The position numbers and the translations under genes are program-made. Below the pieces are notes generated by a model, which had not been told where the DNA came from, did no database searches, and was given only the letters and a program-made list of their open reading frames with translations. A stretch of DNA of 31,807 nt from Leptospira weilii serovar Ranarum str. ICFT (GTDB lineage: Bacteria; Spirochaetota; Leptospiria; Leptospirales; Leptospiraceae), in NCBI RefSeq assembly GCF_000332415.1, contig NZ_AOHC02000006.1, positions 8,001-39,807 on the forward strand, given 5' to 3'. This document shows, piece after piece, positions 1-12,731 of this stretch. Position 1 is the first letter of the stretch, and every line of letters begins with the position of its first letter.

Positions 1-945
<945 letters not shown>

Positions 946-1023
946 TAACCCGTTTCAAAGATCATGATTTTGCGGGTAAAAAGTGCTGCGGTTAACAAAA
1001 TGATTGTCTATTCTGAATTTATT

Positions 1024-1112
1024 GATCTTTATAAAATTGAGTACCGTGAATTTTTATCGCAAAATACTGTTTCAATACAAAATAATTGGTACTTTATTGT
1101 ATAGTTATGAGT
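1024..1112 (+). repeat. Dispersed direct repeat, copy 1 (about 89 bp)
   Basis: This stretch matches 28329-28418 over its whole length with about ten substitutions and no gaps, beginning GATCTTTATAAAAT and ending AGTTATGAGTAA. It has no obvious terminal inverted repeats. It lies between the acetoacetyl-CoA synthetase gene and the solute-binding protein gene and runs into the upstream possible start codons of the latter (TTG 1086, ATG 1107). Confidence 0.8.
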
Positions 1113-2132
1113 AATACAATGAAGGAAGCGCGTTTTTTACGGAGATGTTTTGTCGGAACAAGGCAGAGCCGCTTTCCATTCTCCCGTCTCAAAACCTCGT
1201 TTGGATATATTATAAATCGTTTTAAGATCCTTTTTAAAACGAGTATCCCAAAAAAATATTTTTTGTTTGTTCTATTTTGGATCCTTTGCCAAAGCAACGG
1301 AGTGTGTTATTTTTCTTTGGAAGCGGAGGAAAAAACATTCAAATTTTATAATTCGTCCAGGCTCAAGGAAATTTTGGAAAAGGGAGAACTGAAAGTCACC
1401 GGTGATTCCGCGTATGAACCTTTTTACATCGTAAACGCAAAAGAAGGTTATCCGGGTTTTGATTACGAATTGGGAAAAGCGTATGCGGACTTTTTAGGCG
1501 TAAAATATAAATTCGTTCCTTATCCCGAATTCAACGAATTTGCGGACGCGATCAAAAAAAAAGAGGCGGACATCGCGTTATCCGGAATCTCGAGCAATCT
1601 CGAAAGATCCAAAAAAGTAAGGTTCAGCGCGGCTTATCTGATCGCAACTCCCGCCGCTTTGATTCGTAAATCCGCTTTGCCTCCGCCTCCGGAAGGGAAC
1701 ATCATCACGACTCAGAGTTTTAGGAGCATTCTTGATTTAGCGGATGTGAGCGGAGTTACGTTTGCAGTCAGGTCCTTTTCCAATCGTCACGAGTATCTTT
1801 TGAAAAAATTCAAGAACGACCGGATTTTCACTTACGGTGATACTCCTTCCGCCTGGGAAGCGGTTAAGAACGGAACCGCAAATTGTTTAGTTGCGGATTC
1901 TTTTTTTATCAAGGGGCTTCTTCTCAAGGACAAATCGATCGCTTCCAATTTTCGGCCTCTTCTCGAACCCGTACAAAGAGAGGACATCAGCGCGGCCTTT
2001 CCTCAAGGAGATCCGGCGTTTATTAGAAATTTTGAATTCTTTCTGGAGGAACTGGAACGATCCGGAGTCCTTAGAGAGATGGAAGATAAATATTTCAATA
2101 AATCAGATTGGGTTCCTATCGAGCGACCCTAG
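1107..2132 (+). CDS. Periplasmic amino-acid-type solute-binding protein (SBP_bac_3 family)
   Basis: Predicted extracytoplasmic receptor of the ABC-transporter family 3 solute-binding type (polar amino acids and similar). The mature part shows the usual order: LKEILEKGELKVTGDSAYEPF at its start, then GYPGFDYELGKAYADFLGV, IKKKEADIALSGIS, RSKKVRFSAAYL and near the end FEFFLEELERSGVLREMEDKYF. A hydrophobic segment (KKYFLFVLFWILCQSNGVCYF) acts as signal sequence but is preceded by an unusually long, basic N-terminus. The start is unsure: TTG 1086, ATG 1107 and ATG 1119 are in frame, none has a clear ribosome-binding site, and the first two lie within a dispersed repeat. No permease or ATPase gene is adjacent, so it is an orphan binding protein or a sensor-like module; its ligand is unknown. 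Confidence 0.8.
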   Translation: MSNTMKEARFLRRCFVGTRQSRFPFSRLKTSFGYIINRFKILFKTSIPKKYFLFVLFWILCQSNGVCYFSLEAEEKTFKFYNSSRLKEILEKGELKVTGDSAYEPFYIVNAKEGYPGFDYELGKAYADFLGVKYKFVPYPEFNEFADAIKKKEADIALSGISSNLERSKKVRFSAAYLIATPAALIRKSALPPPPEGNIITTQSFRSILDLADVSGVTFAVRSFSNRHEYLLKKFKNDRIFTYGDTPSAWEAVKNGTANCLVADSFFIKGLLLKDKSIASNFRPLLEPVQREDISAAFPQGDPAFIRNFEFFLEELERSGVLREMEDKYFNKSDWVPIERP

Positions 2133-2285
2133 AAGCGAGATAGCCATAGCGAAGCGGCGGTTCTTAGCGTAGCTAAGATGAGCGACCCTAGAAGCGAGAT
2201 AGCCATAGCATTACCGAGCGATCCATAGAGAGCGAGGTTGAGTTTACGGCGGTTCTTAGCGTAGCTAAGATGAGCGACCTGCAAC

Positions 2286-2630
2286 GCGATCCATAGAGAG
2301 CGTTGCACTTACTTCTGAGCGCGATTTATTGAAATAGGTGCCTCATTCTTTAGGGATCATTCGGCAGGGAGTGAGATTGAGTTCAGGAAAGCTTTGCGCT
2401 TTAGTTTACCAGAGCGACCCTAGAAGCGAGATAGCCATAGCATTACCGAGCGATCCATAGAGAGCGTTGCACTTACTTCTGAGCGCGATTTATTGAAATA
2501 GGTGCCTCATTCTTTAGGGATCATTCGGCAGGGAGTGAGATTGAGTTCAGGAAAGCTTTGCGCTTTAGTTTACCAGAGCGACCCTAGAAGCGAGATAGCC
2601 ATAGCATTACCGAGCGATCCATAGAGAGCG
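2286..2630. repeat. 164-bp tandem repeat, two full copies plus partial third
   Basis: Copies start at 2286, 2450 and 2614, each with GCGATCCATAGAGAGCG, a constant spacing of 164 bp. The first two appear identical through TTGCACTTACTTCTGAGCG, a CATTCTTTAGGGATCATTCG segment and CTTTGCGCTTTAGTTTACC. The third copy diverges after the first 17 bases and continues into a module also present at 2234-2258. No open frame of note runs through it. Confidence 0.9.
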
Positions 2631-2677
2631 AGGTTGAGTTTACGGCGGTTCTTAGAGAGTGTTGCACTCGAGTTTCC

Positions 2678-2713
2678 GATTCGCCCAAGATTTCAACCGT
2701 CGAACTCACGTTA
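2678..2713. repeat. Left arm of 36-bp inverted repeat flanking the lytic transglycosylase gene
   Basis: The reverse complement of this segment matches 3671-3706 at 35 of 36 positions. A diverged third version lies at about 30734-30769. The two arms enclose about 960 bp that contain only the lytic transglycosylase gene. Confidence 0.85.
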
Positions 2714-2799
2714 GTTAAGATACTTCTTTGGATGTCGTTCGTATTCTATTTGCTGAAGTTATACGAGTCCCCGTTTTGTATCGGATCGAATTTCGGAAT

Positions 2800-3453
2800 T
2801 TATGGAATCGAATCGGAGATTTGTTCCCTCAATTTCAGATAACGGGTTTGGTTGGAAAGAATGATTTCATTGTATTCGGGAACTCCTCCCCATCGATCGA
2901 CCGCACCGGGACCGGCGTTGTAGGAGAGAATGGCCTTAACCGTATCTCCCTTTCTTAGATCCAATAGATAGTTCAGATAAGAAACTCCGAGGTGGATATT
3001 CACTTCGGGCTTGTGAAGGTCGTCGGGTTTGATTTTCCAACCTTCTTTTTGGGAAATCCAACTTGCGGTTGCGGGCATGATTTGCATAAATCCGCGAGCG
3101 TTTTTCGGGGACCGGGCCGTCGCCTTGAATTTGGATTCGAGGTGAATCAGCCCCATCAGTAGGCTGACCTTGTCTATGTCGGAACAACGAAAGGTGCAGG
3201 ATTCTATTTCCAGTCTTCTCGACTCTTGCAGTATGACTTGGGAGATTTTTTGCACGGATTCCGAGGAAAGAGTCGGTCGGACCTCCGCGATGTAGGTCTG
3301 AATGGTTTTGAGTTCAATGGTTTCTTCGTTCAGGAGGATTTCCTTTCGATTGAGAGCTCCCGCAACCGGTGCGAGAAACAACTGGAAGCCCAGAGGGAAA
3401 AGTAAACAAAGTAAATACCGAAAACGAAATCGTGTCATCTTGCGAAAATTCAC
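2800..3453 (-). CDS. Lytic transglycosylase (SLT domain), exported
   Basis: Peptidoglycan-cleaving enzyme of the soluble lytic transglycosylase fold, acting in the periplasm to form 1,6-anhydro-muropeptides. A signal sequence (about residues 10-33, LLCLLFPLGFQLFLAPVAG) precedes a short helical linker. The SLT domain occupies about residues 95-215, with the catalytic Glu106 in HLESKF, the GFMQIMPATA motif at 121-130 and LSYNAGPGAV at 176-185. All three family motifs are intact, so it should be active. The start is GTG at 3453, chosen because GGAGG sits 6-10 bases upstream; the in-frame ATG at 3438 has no such site. At 217 residues it is a compact, single-domain member. It stands alone between inverted repeats and next to an IS110 element. 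Confidence 0.9.
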   Translation of the reverse strand: MNFRKMTRFRFRYLLCLLFPLGFQLFLAPVAGALNRKEILLNEETIELKTIQTYIAEVRPTLSSESVQKISQVILQESRRLEIESCTFRCSDIDKVSLLMGLIHLESKFKATARSPKNARGFMQIMPATASWISQKEGWKIKPDDLHKPEVNIHLGVSYLNYLLDLRKGDTVKAILSYNAGPGAVDRWGGVPEYNEIILSNQTRYLKLREQISDSIP

Positions 3454-3670
3454 CGGAGACCTCCGTTAGTTCGAAATTGTGCGTCGCACAATGATCATTG
3501 TTTAATTTTTTTGCAGCGCACTAAAAGTCAATCCTTTAAAACGTTTTTGGAAGTTTTTAAGAGACAGAATTTTGGGTCGGAACTACGCGTTTTAGGGATT
3601 AATGATTAGGGAGGTTCCATTTTGTAAGAGTTTCTTTTATGTTCTTCGAAACCTGGAAAGACAAATATTT

Positions 3671-3706
3671 TAACGTGAGTTCGACGGTTGAAATTTTGGG
3701 CGAATC
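3671..3706. repeat. Right arm of 36-bp inverted repeat flanking the lytic transglycosylase gene
   Basis: Reverse-complement partner of 2678-2713 with one mismatch. It leads directly into the hairpin repeat (GGCGCTGCGATCCATAG, ending 3730) that is interrupted by the IS110 element. Confidence 0.85.
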
Positions 3707-3732
3707 CAGCCCCGGCGCTGCGATCCATAGAT

Positions 3733-3738
3733 TAGTAT
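3733..3738 (+). promoter_or_regulatory. Candidate -10 half of a circle-junction promoter
   Basis: TAGTAT at the extreme left end of the IS. If the ends are joined with one AG core retained, the TTGACA at 5072-5077 lies exactly 17 bp upstream (15 bases of right end plus 2 of left end). IS110-family circles are known to create a strong promoter in this manner. Confidence 0.55.
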
Positions 3739-3750
3739 GATTCTTGGACG

Positions 3751-3945
<195 letters not shown>

Positions 3946-3975
3946 TTCCGCCTCTGTCATTTTAGGAGAAAAGAA

Positions 3976-5053
3976 ATGAACAGTCAAGAAGTCAAGTATG
4001 TAGGAATTGATTGTGGTAAAAAAAGTTTAGAGGTAGTTCGAATCAATTCGGAGAACTCGCTCGAACGTCGACAATTCAGCACAACGGAAAGCGGAATTAA
4101 CAATTTATTAAAATGGTTAACGTCGAACGATATCGTAGGCCTGGAAGCAGGATCTCAATCTTTTAGAATTGCAAAATCAATACTAAACAAAGGAGTTCAA
4201 GTAATTGTTTTGAATCCCGGAGACTTAGCAACAATTTATCAATCTTTGAAAAAGACTGATAAAGAAGATTCTCTTAAGATAGCTAAACTCATTCAACGTT
4301 ATACTAGGTAAGAATTACCGGTTGTTCCAATTCCCACGGACGAAGAGGAAGACAATCGTCGATTGTGTACCGAGCATGAGAATTGGACAAGACAACTAAC
4401 GCAAGGAAAGAATCGGCTTCACAGTTTATTCACTCAAGCCGGTCTGACTGAGATCACCAAAAAACATTTACGGACAAAAGCATCCAGAGAAACTTCTGTA
4501 ACTTTACTTCCGGATCGATATCATAAGGAAGCGGAACGAATCTTAAAAGTTTTAGATTTAGTCGAACTAAATCTAAAACTCATTGAAGAAGATATTAAAG
4601 GCGCTCTGAAAATCAATCAGGTCTACGTTCAAACGATCATGTCCATGCCTGGTATCGGGATGATTACGTCTCTGGCGATTATGAGTTACATGGGGGACTG
4701 CAAAAGATTCTCTTCCGGTAAACAAGCCGCCTACTACGCTGGTTTAGTTCCCAGAGTTGACATCTCAGGAGATACGGTTCGATACGGTAGAATTGTTTCC
4801 CGCGGTTGTCATTCGATCCGAAGAGTGATTGTTCAAGCAGCTTGGAGCCTGGTCCGTTGTCAGCATGGCGGTAAGATTAAAGAGTTCTACGGAAGGTTAT
4901 ATACTAGGTGTAAAAGGAGCAAAGAAATCGATCATTGCTACTTCACGTAAAATGATCGAAGTTCTTTTTTCTATGATTCGAACAGGGCAACTCTTCGACT
5001 CTATGCCCGAAAATGTTCTGAATCGGAAATTAGCTCAATATGGTCTTATGTAA
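3976..5053 (+). pseudogene. IS110-family transposase, broken by a stop and a frameshift
   Basis: DEDD-type recombinase with a RuvC-like N-terminal domain and a C-terminal Transposase_20 domain bearing a catalytic Ser. Start ATG 3976 follows TTTAGGAGAA. N-terminal signatures are [12 protein letters not shown] (first Asp), [10 protein letters not shown] (Glu) and [15 protein letters not shown] (last Asps). The C-terminal domain has [27 protein letters not shown] and [19 protein letters not shown]. Two lesions are visible by comparison with copy B. At 4300-4311 the sequence CCAAAGG is replaced by ACTAGGT, creating the in-frame TAA at 4309-4311. At 4900-4912 a TATACTAGGTGTA sequence replaces a shorter one (+4 bp) and shifts the frame, so the rest is read in another frame to the TAA at 5051-5053. 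Without these, the product would be about 358 residues. It cannot make a functional protein as it stands. Confidence 0.9.
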
Positions 5054-5071
5054 AAAAAATAGCGGAGGGGC

Positions 5072-5077
5072 TTGACA
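5072..5077 (+). promoter_or_regulatory. Candidate outward -35 box at the IS right end
   Basis: A perfect TTGACA lies 15 bases inside the right end and points out of the element. The same TTGACA exists in copy B (opposite strand, near 30988-30993). Paired with TAGTAT at the left end across a circle junction it gives a 17-bp spacer. In the integrated state it could also drive transcription into the flank. Confidence 0.55.
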
Positions 5078-5092
5078 CAAGGAACATAGGAG

Positions 5093-5455
5093 AGAGCGGC
5101 GCTCGCTCGGGTTTTTGGGCTGGACCGCGCTTGAACTAAAGTGTTGCTCCTGTCGAGCGAGGCATTCTAACTCTTACATCACCCTAAACTCAATCTCACT
5201 CCCGATTGGTCGTTCGATTGGTCGTTCGATTGGCCGCAAATAATAATCGCTTTCGCCTTGGTTATACCTAGTTCACGTTAAAAAAATAACCGAACCTGAA
5301 TTCGACGTTATGAAAAAGATTCTTTGGAAAAATTCTTGTAAAATCCTAACCCTTGGCTCCTAACCCCTCGCCACTAATCCCTAGTCCCTCGAAGCGTGGG
5401 AACTCTCACGTTTTTAAAAGCACAGAAGGCCGCCATTTTTGTTGGATGTGAATAG
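5093..5455. other. Gene-free stretch with hairpin-repeat remnants
   Basis: Begins with the right half of the interrupted hairpin repeat (AGAGCGGCGCTCGC), whose outer arm GGGCTGG at about 5117-5123 can pair with CCAGCCC left of the IS. It contains the ACTCAATCTCACTCC module seen at 19.5 and 30.8 kb. From 5204 there are two and a half copies of the 12-mer GATTGGTCGTTC. A loosely repetitive CCTAACCC / CTAATCCCTAG run lies at 5347-5390. No convincing reading frame. Confidence 0.7.
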
Positions 5456-5492
5456 AAAAACATCGCTCTCAATCTTTAGAGCGATGTTTTTT
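5456..5492. terminator. Bidirectional intrinsic terminator
   Basis: An uninterrupted stem, AAAAACATCGCTCT with AGAGCGATGTTTTT, encloses an 8-base loop, with T-runs on both strands. It lies 8 bp beyond the stop codon of the DUF1554 lipoprotein gene (minus strand) and would also stop readthrough from the IS side. Confidence 0.85.
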
Positions 5493-5499
5493 GAGAAAC

Positions 5500-6198
5500 T
5501 TACTGTTCTACGCAGAGTAGATTTAGATTTTGATCGCAAGTCCAGTTATCGACTGTAAATGCGCCTTCCGGAGTTTTATCCGCTTGAAGTTCCGTTGTAT
5601 TTCCCGCTTGTCCCGTAATGTTACCATCCGCAGAACTCCAATTGTTACAATTCGATAAAGGTTCCCAAAGAAACGTTCCGACTGTACCGGCTAAACCGTT
5701 CCAAAAGTGTTTTTTAGCACCGCTGTCGATTCCGTTTGCAAGGTCCGCAGTTACCATAGAGTTTGCGTTCGTCGTAAATGTGATCGTAGTTCCGTCGCTT
5801 CTGCGGTATTGTTTGCTCGGATATAAAACCCAATCCTTTTTGTCCACGGATCCGTCGACTGCAGAAACAATTTGTCTTCCGGTCGGACCGTCCACAATCA
5901 AAGCTTTGTAGGTTCCGGTAAAGTTGGAAGGTTTGGCTGCAGTACATTTTGCATCGGCTCCCGATATCCCGCCCAAGTTTCCGTTGTAACCCGCGCCGTT
6001 GTTGGTGGCGATGAAGGTTCTACAAAAAGAAGCGTCTTTGCAAGAAGTAGCAGCGGCGTTCGTCGTAGCGTTGGAAGAACCCAATGAATTGAGAAGGAAG
6101 AGAAGAAGGCTGGTATCGTCTTCTTTTTTATCCTCACACGATAAAAGAGTCAATGCGACGGATCCCGCACACAAAGTAAGGAGTATTTTTTTAAACAT
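5500..6198 (-). CDS. DUF1554 family lipoprotein
   Basis: Secreted, lipid-anchored protein of a family that is expanded in pathogenic Leptospira; its molecular function is not known to me. The N-terminus [20 protein letters not shown] followed by Cys21 is a lipoprotein signal, and the acidic DKKEDD tether follows. The DUF1554 domain runs from about residue 50 to the end with [69 protein letters not shown] and a terminal [14 protein letters not shown]. This is the DUF1554/C-type-lectin-like pattern with Cys pairs. The start ATG 6198 is preceded by CGAGGAAAAA; the longer frame (from 6279) would bury the lipoprotein signal. A strong terminator follows. Confidence 0.85.
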   Translation of the reverse strand: MFKKILLTLCAGSVALTLLSCEDKKEDDTSLLLFLLNSLGSSNATTNAAATSCKDASFCRTFIATNNGAGYNGNLGGISGADAKCTAAKPSNFTGTYKALIVDGPTGRQIVSAVDGSVDKKDWVLYPSKQYRRSDGTTITFTTNANSMVTADLANGIDSGAKKHFWNGLAGTVGTFLWEPLSNCNNWSSADGNITGQAGNTTELQADKTPEGAFTVDNWTCDQNLNLLCVEQ

Positions 6199-7064
6199 TT
6201 TTTCCTCGTTTAAATTCAAATGATCTGTCTGAAAGATGACTCTTCGGATTTCATAGAATCTTAAAAGACAAAAAATCAAACATACGCAAAAATAAAAACC
6301 GGACTTCGTTTAACATTTCTCATATCACAGAAATTAATTTACGATTCTTTGTAAAAAAATAGTTTCTGATTTTGTTCGGCAATGGGTTGGTCGGAGTTCA
6401 TGTTATATTTTGAATCGATTGTATTATAGAAGAAGATGTAATTATAAGACATTGAATTTCTTTCGACGTTTAAGAACGTTATGTTGATTCAAGAATGGGA
6501 AAAGTGTTGAATCGATTTTCGATTCTTTTCGAGGATGGATCAACTTAGGATTTTTTTTAGAGAACGTCGTTTATACAATATCCTGACACAACCAAAAAAG
6601 ATCGATTGGAATATAAACAATAGAGTCGTTGAAAAATTCAATCGTCGCGATTCACAAAACTGCTTCGATCGTCCATTTCAATGTAAAAGAAAAACAGATG
6701 GGGAATTAATTTTTCAACAACTATAGTATCAAACCGCGGGGGATCGCTGTTCTAATGAAATAAAATGCGATCTAAAATTATTTTTCAACAACTCTAATGT
6801 AATAAGGTCCAAAAGAAACATCCCGCCTAATCGATAAAGTTACTTTCAAGATTTACAAATCCACCCGTTTATCCTCTCTATATATTCAGTGTTCAGAATT
6901 CTGCCTCTAAAACGGAATTCGTCTCAAAATTCATGGAACTCTAATATATAGGGATCAGTAAAAACAAGTCAAAAGATCGATTTTTTAAAAGGGATCAGCT
7001 CGGAACTTTTAAAGAAATTTCCAGGTCGACAGACTCGGGAAGTGTTCCGACATTGGAACCATTC
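6199..7064. other. 866-bp intergenic region containing MITE-like sequence
   Basis: AT-rich region between the divergent lipoprotein gene and mutL. It holds the 105-bp MITE-like element at 6621-6725 and an orphan right end of the same element at 6777-6797 (ATTTTTCAACAACTCTAA). A small hairpin GATCGC...GCGATC lies at about 6743-6772. A 63-codon frame at 6535-6726 overlaps the MITE and does not look coding. Promoters of both flanking genes must lie here, but I see no convincing box pair. Confidence 0.6.
6621..6725. mobile_element. MITE-like element, copy 1 (about 105 bp, TA-flanked)
   Basis: Inverted ends GAGTCGTTGAAAAATT and AATTTTTCAACAACTA, flanked by TA on both sides. The interior (GTCGCGATTCACAAAACTGC, then CGTCCATTTCAATG) matches the copy at 15065-15167. 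The ends have one mismatch between them, so this copy is slightly degraded. TA flanks are typical of IS630/Tc1-type transposition. Confidence 0.75.
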
Positions 7065-8855
<1,791 letters not shown>

Positions 8856-9531
8856 AGAAGTTTCCGGCAAAGAACCGGATCGAGTTGTAAGAAAACTTTT
8901 CCGTCAGACGTTAGTCGGAATCGTAATTCTAGTTTTGGGAGTTGTGTTTCTTGCGCGAGTGTTTCCCGAACCGGTGCTTGCGGTATCCCAAAAGTTCATA
9001 GAGATCACCGGAGTTTTCGGAGTGGGGATCGGGATTATGCTCGCGGATTCGCTGCACGTATTTATACCCAACGACGTGTTCTTGATGATCGCGGTCGCCG
9101 GAAAACTCAATTCGATTCTTGTCATTACATCCGCATCGATCGGAAGTTTGATCGGTGGAACGATTTCCTATTTAACGGGAAGAGTCCTTTTGCCTAAGAT
9201 CGAAGGTGTCGCGAGTTTTGTGAAAAAACACGAACAAAAACTCGAACACTATCTGCATCGTTACGGATTTTGGGCGGTCGTTTTGGCTGCCTTAACTCCG
9301 CTTCCTTATTCCTGGGTTTCACTCGCGGCGGGGACGATGAAAATGAGATATCCTCTTTTTTTTCAAGGTTGTCTTTTTAGAATTCCACGTTTTATAATAT
9401 TCTATTATTTGATTCAATTCGGTTGGGTCGGCGGTGGAATGTAAAAAACGTTTTTATGATATATTTATCGATGAAAAATTTGAGTTTTCGGAAAGAAAGA
9501 AAAAGAATACTCTGCATCTAAAGGTAGTCTC

Positions 9532-11187
<1,656 letters not shown>

Positions 11188-11273
11188 ATCGGATCTTAGG
11201 ACTTTAATTAACGTTTCGTGCTTTTTCGGAAAAAACTGAAATCTTTTTTACGATCCGCGAGGGATCGAGGCGT

Positions 11274-11335
11274 GGTCAATAAATTGCTCCTCGATAAAAC
11301 ATTCCGATTTCCTTATGTTTTTCAATTTATTGACC
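11274..11335. repeat. 62-bp nested inverted repeat
   Basis: Perfect 13-bp outer arms GGTCAATAAATTG (11274-11286) and CAATTTATTGACC (11323-11335), with an inner pair AAAACAT / ATGTTTT. It lies between the 3' end of hisC and the small frame at 11014-11187. It could be an operator, a MITE remnant or an RNA hairpin; the sequence alone does not decide. Confidence 0.7.
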
Positions 11336-11412
11336 GGAGACGAGAGCCCGACCCGTGAATTTCGGAGACGTTTTGTCGAACGTATCGGTCGAGGGGCGCG
11401 GCCAAAATTGTT

Positions 11413-12516
11413 TCAATCGAATTCCCGTTCCAATGCGGCCAATACCCGATCGTTTTGTTCGGGCCTTCCGATCGTGATTCGGATCGCGTTTAAGTCGTAA
11501 CTTTTCAAGTCCCTCAAAATGATTCCCTGTTTTAAAAGGGATCGGGAAATTTCCGCGGAGGACTTTCCGCGTTTACTTGCAAATAACGTAATGAAGTTCG
11601 CGTAGGATTCGATAAACTCGACGTTTTGTTCGGCGGCGAATTTTTCGTATCGTTTCATCTCCTTTAGATTGTTTTCCAGATACGATTTTACATGAGTTTC
11701 GTTTTTGAGCGCCTCCGTCGCGGCGAGCGCCGAAAGATTGGCGACGCTGAACGGTGGGCGCATCTTATAAATATTGGAGATCAATTCCTTGTTTCCGATT
11801 CCGTATCCGATCCGCATTCCTCCGAGTCCGTAGGCTTTCGAAAAAGTTCCCGTATAAAATACGTTCGGGAACAGATCGGTGACTTCCTTTGCGGGTATGA
11901 ACTTACTCGGATCCTTTTTGTTCGCAAATTCCATATAAGCCGCATCAATGACGACTAACGTATCCGGAGAAATTTGTTTTAAAAATTCGTAAACGTCCGA
12001 TTTGGTAAGCGCGTCCCCCGCAGGATTGGACGGAGTGCAGAGGAATACGATTTTAGGTCGGATTGATTTTGAGAGATCCAAAAACGCGTTTAGATCGTGT
12101 GGTACGGTCTCGGTGGTATGAACCTTTGCGCCGCACTGGAGCGCGTAGATCTTATACATCGCGAACGTGATTCGATTGATGAGTATCGAATCCCCCGGAC
12201 TCAACACACATCTACACGCAAAGTCCAATACCTGATCGCTTCCGTTGCCCGGAATGATTCGGTCCGGAGTTAAGTCGAACTTGGATGCGAGCGCGGTTTT
12301 TAATTCCAGATAGGAATCGTCCGGATAATAGGACATTTTTGTCGCGGCCTTGCGAACCGCTTCGATAACCGTTTGCGCGCAACCGAACGGATTTTCGTTC
12401 GAGCCGAGTTTGATCACTTGATCCGGATCGATTCCGAATTCTCGAACCACGAGTTCGATCGGTTTTCCGGCTTCGTAACTTTTGAGGGATTTCAGATTGG
12501 GCTGAAATTGAATCAT
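11413..12516 (-). CDS. hisC: Histidinol-phosphate aminotransferase
   Basis: PLP-dependent class I/II aminotransferase that converts imidazole acetol-phosphate and glutamate to histidinol phosphate in histidine biosynthesis. Key features: LGSNENPFG (39-45), [16 protein letters not shown] with Asn164, DAAYMEF with Asp191 and Tyr194, and the PLP lysine Lys227 in [30 protein letters not shown] close to the C-terminus carries the phosphate-binding Arg. The length of 367 aa is normal. ATG 12516 follows GGGAGCAA. It is isolated from other his genes. A role on tyrosine or phenylalanine precursors is possible in this family, but HisC is the first choice. Confidence 0.93.
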   Translation of the reverse strand: MIQFQPNLKSLKSYEAGKPIELVVREFGIDPDQVIKLGSNENPFGCAQTVIEAVRKAATKMSYYPDDSYLELKTALASKFDLTPDRIIPGNGSDQVLDFACRCVLSPGDSILINRITFAMYKIYALQCGAKVHTTETVPHDLNAFLDLSKSIRPKIVFLCTPSNPAGDALTKSDVYEFLKQISPDTLVVIDAAYMEFANKKDPSKFIPAKEVTDLFPNVFYTGTFSKAYGLGGMRIGYGIGNKELISNIYKMRPPFSVANLSALAATEALKNETHVKSYLENNLKEMKRYEKFAAEQNVEFIESYANFITLFASKRGKSSAEISRSLLKQGIILRDLKSYDLNAIRITIGRPEQNDRVLAALEREFD

Positions 12517-12731
12517 TTGCTCCCATGCTTTTTTTTCGTTTCGTTTTTGGAAACCGATTTAAGACGAAAAAATTTATCTTCTCGAATGGAAAGAAAAATC
12601 GGGTTTACCGTGTTCTTTTTAAAAAAAGACCGTTTATACGTTGAATATAAGCGGTTTTTGATTTGTTCCATTAGTATTTCTGAATCTCCCTTTTTATGGA
12701 GAAGTGAAATGGATTACAAAAGGTGAAAATT

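Larger units (their letters stand above)
2127..2713. repeat. Mosaic of short hairpin repeats (REP-like), gene-free
   Basis: Gene-free stretch assembled from recurring modules: GAGCGACCCTAGAAGCGAG-ATAGCCATAG, a module containing GCGATCCATAGAGAGCG (at about 2218, 2286, 2450, 2614), GGTTCTTAGCGTAGCTAAG, and GTGAGATTGAGTT. Several modules are self-complementary, for example TGCAACGC...GCGTTGCA around GATCCATAGAGA at 2280-2308. Related modules recur at 3707-3730, 5093-5240, 19456-19800 and 30734-30972. The first module overlaps the end of the solute-binding protein gene. The stretch ends in a 36-bp segment (2678-2713) that is repeated in inverse orientation at 3671-3706. Confidence 0.85.

Noticed and set aside
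6535..6726. Plus-strand 63-codon frame before mutL
   Set aside because: Its second half is the MITE; no ribosome-binding site and no protein-like pattern.
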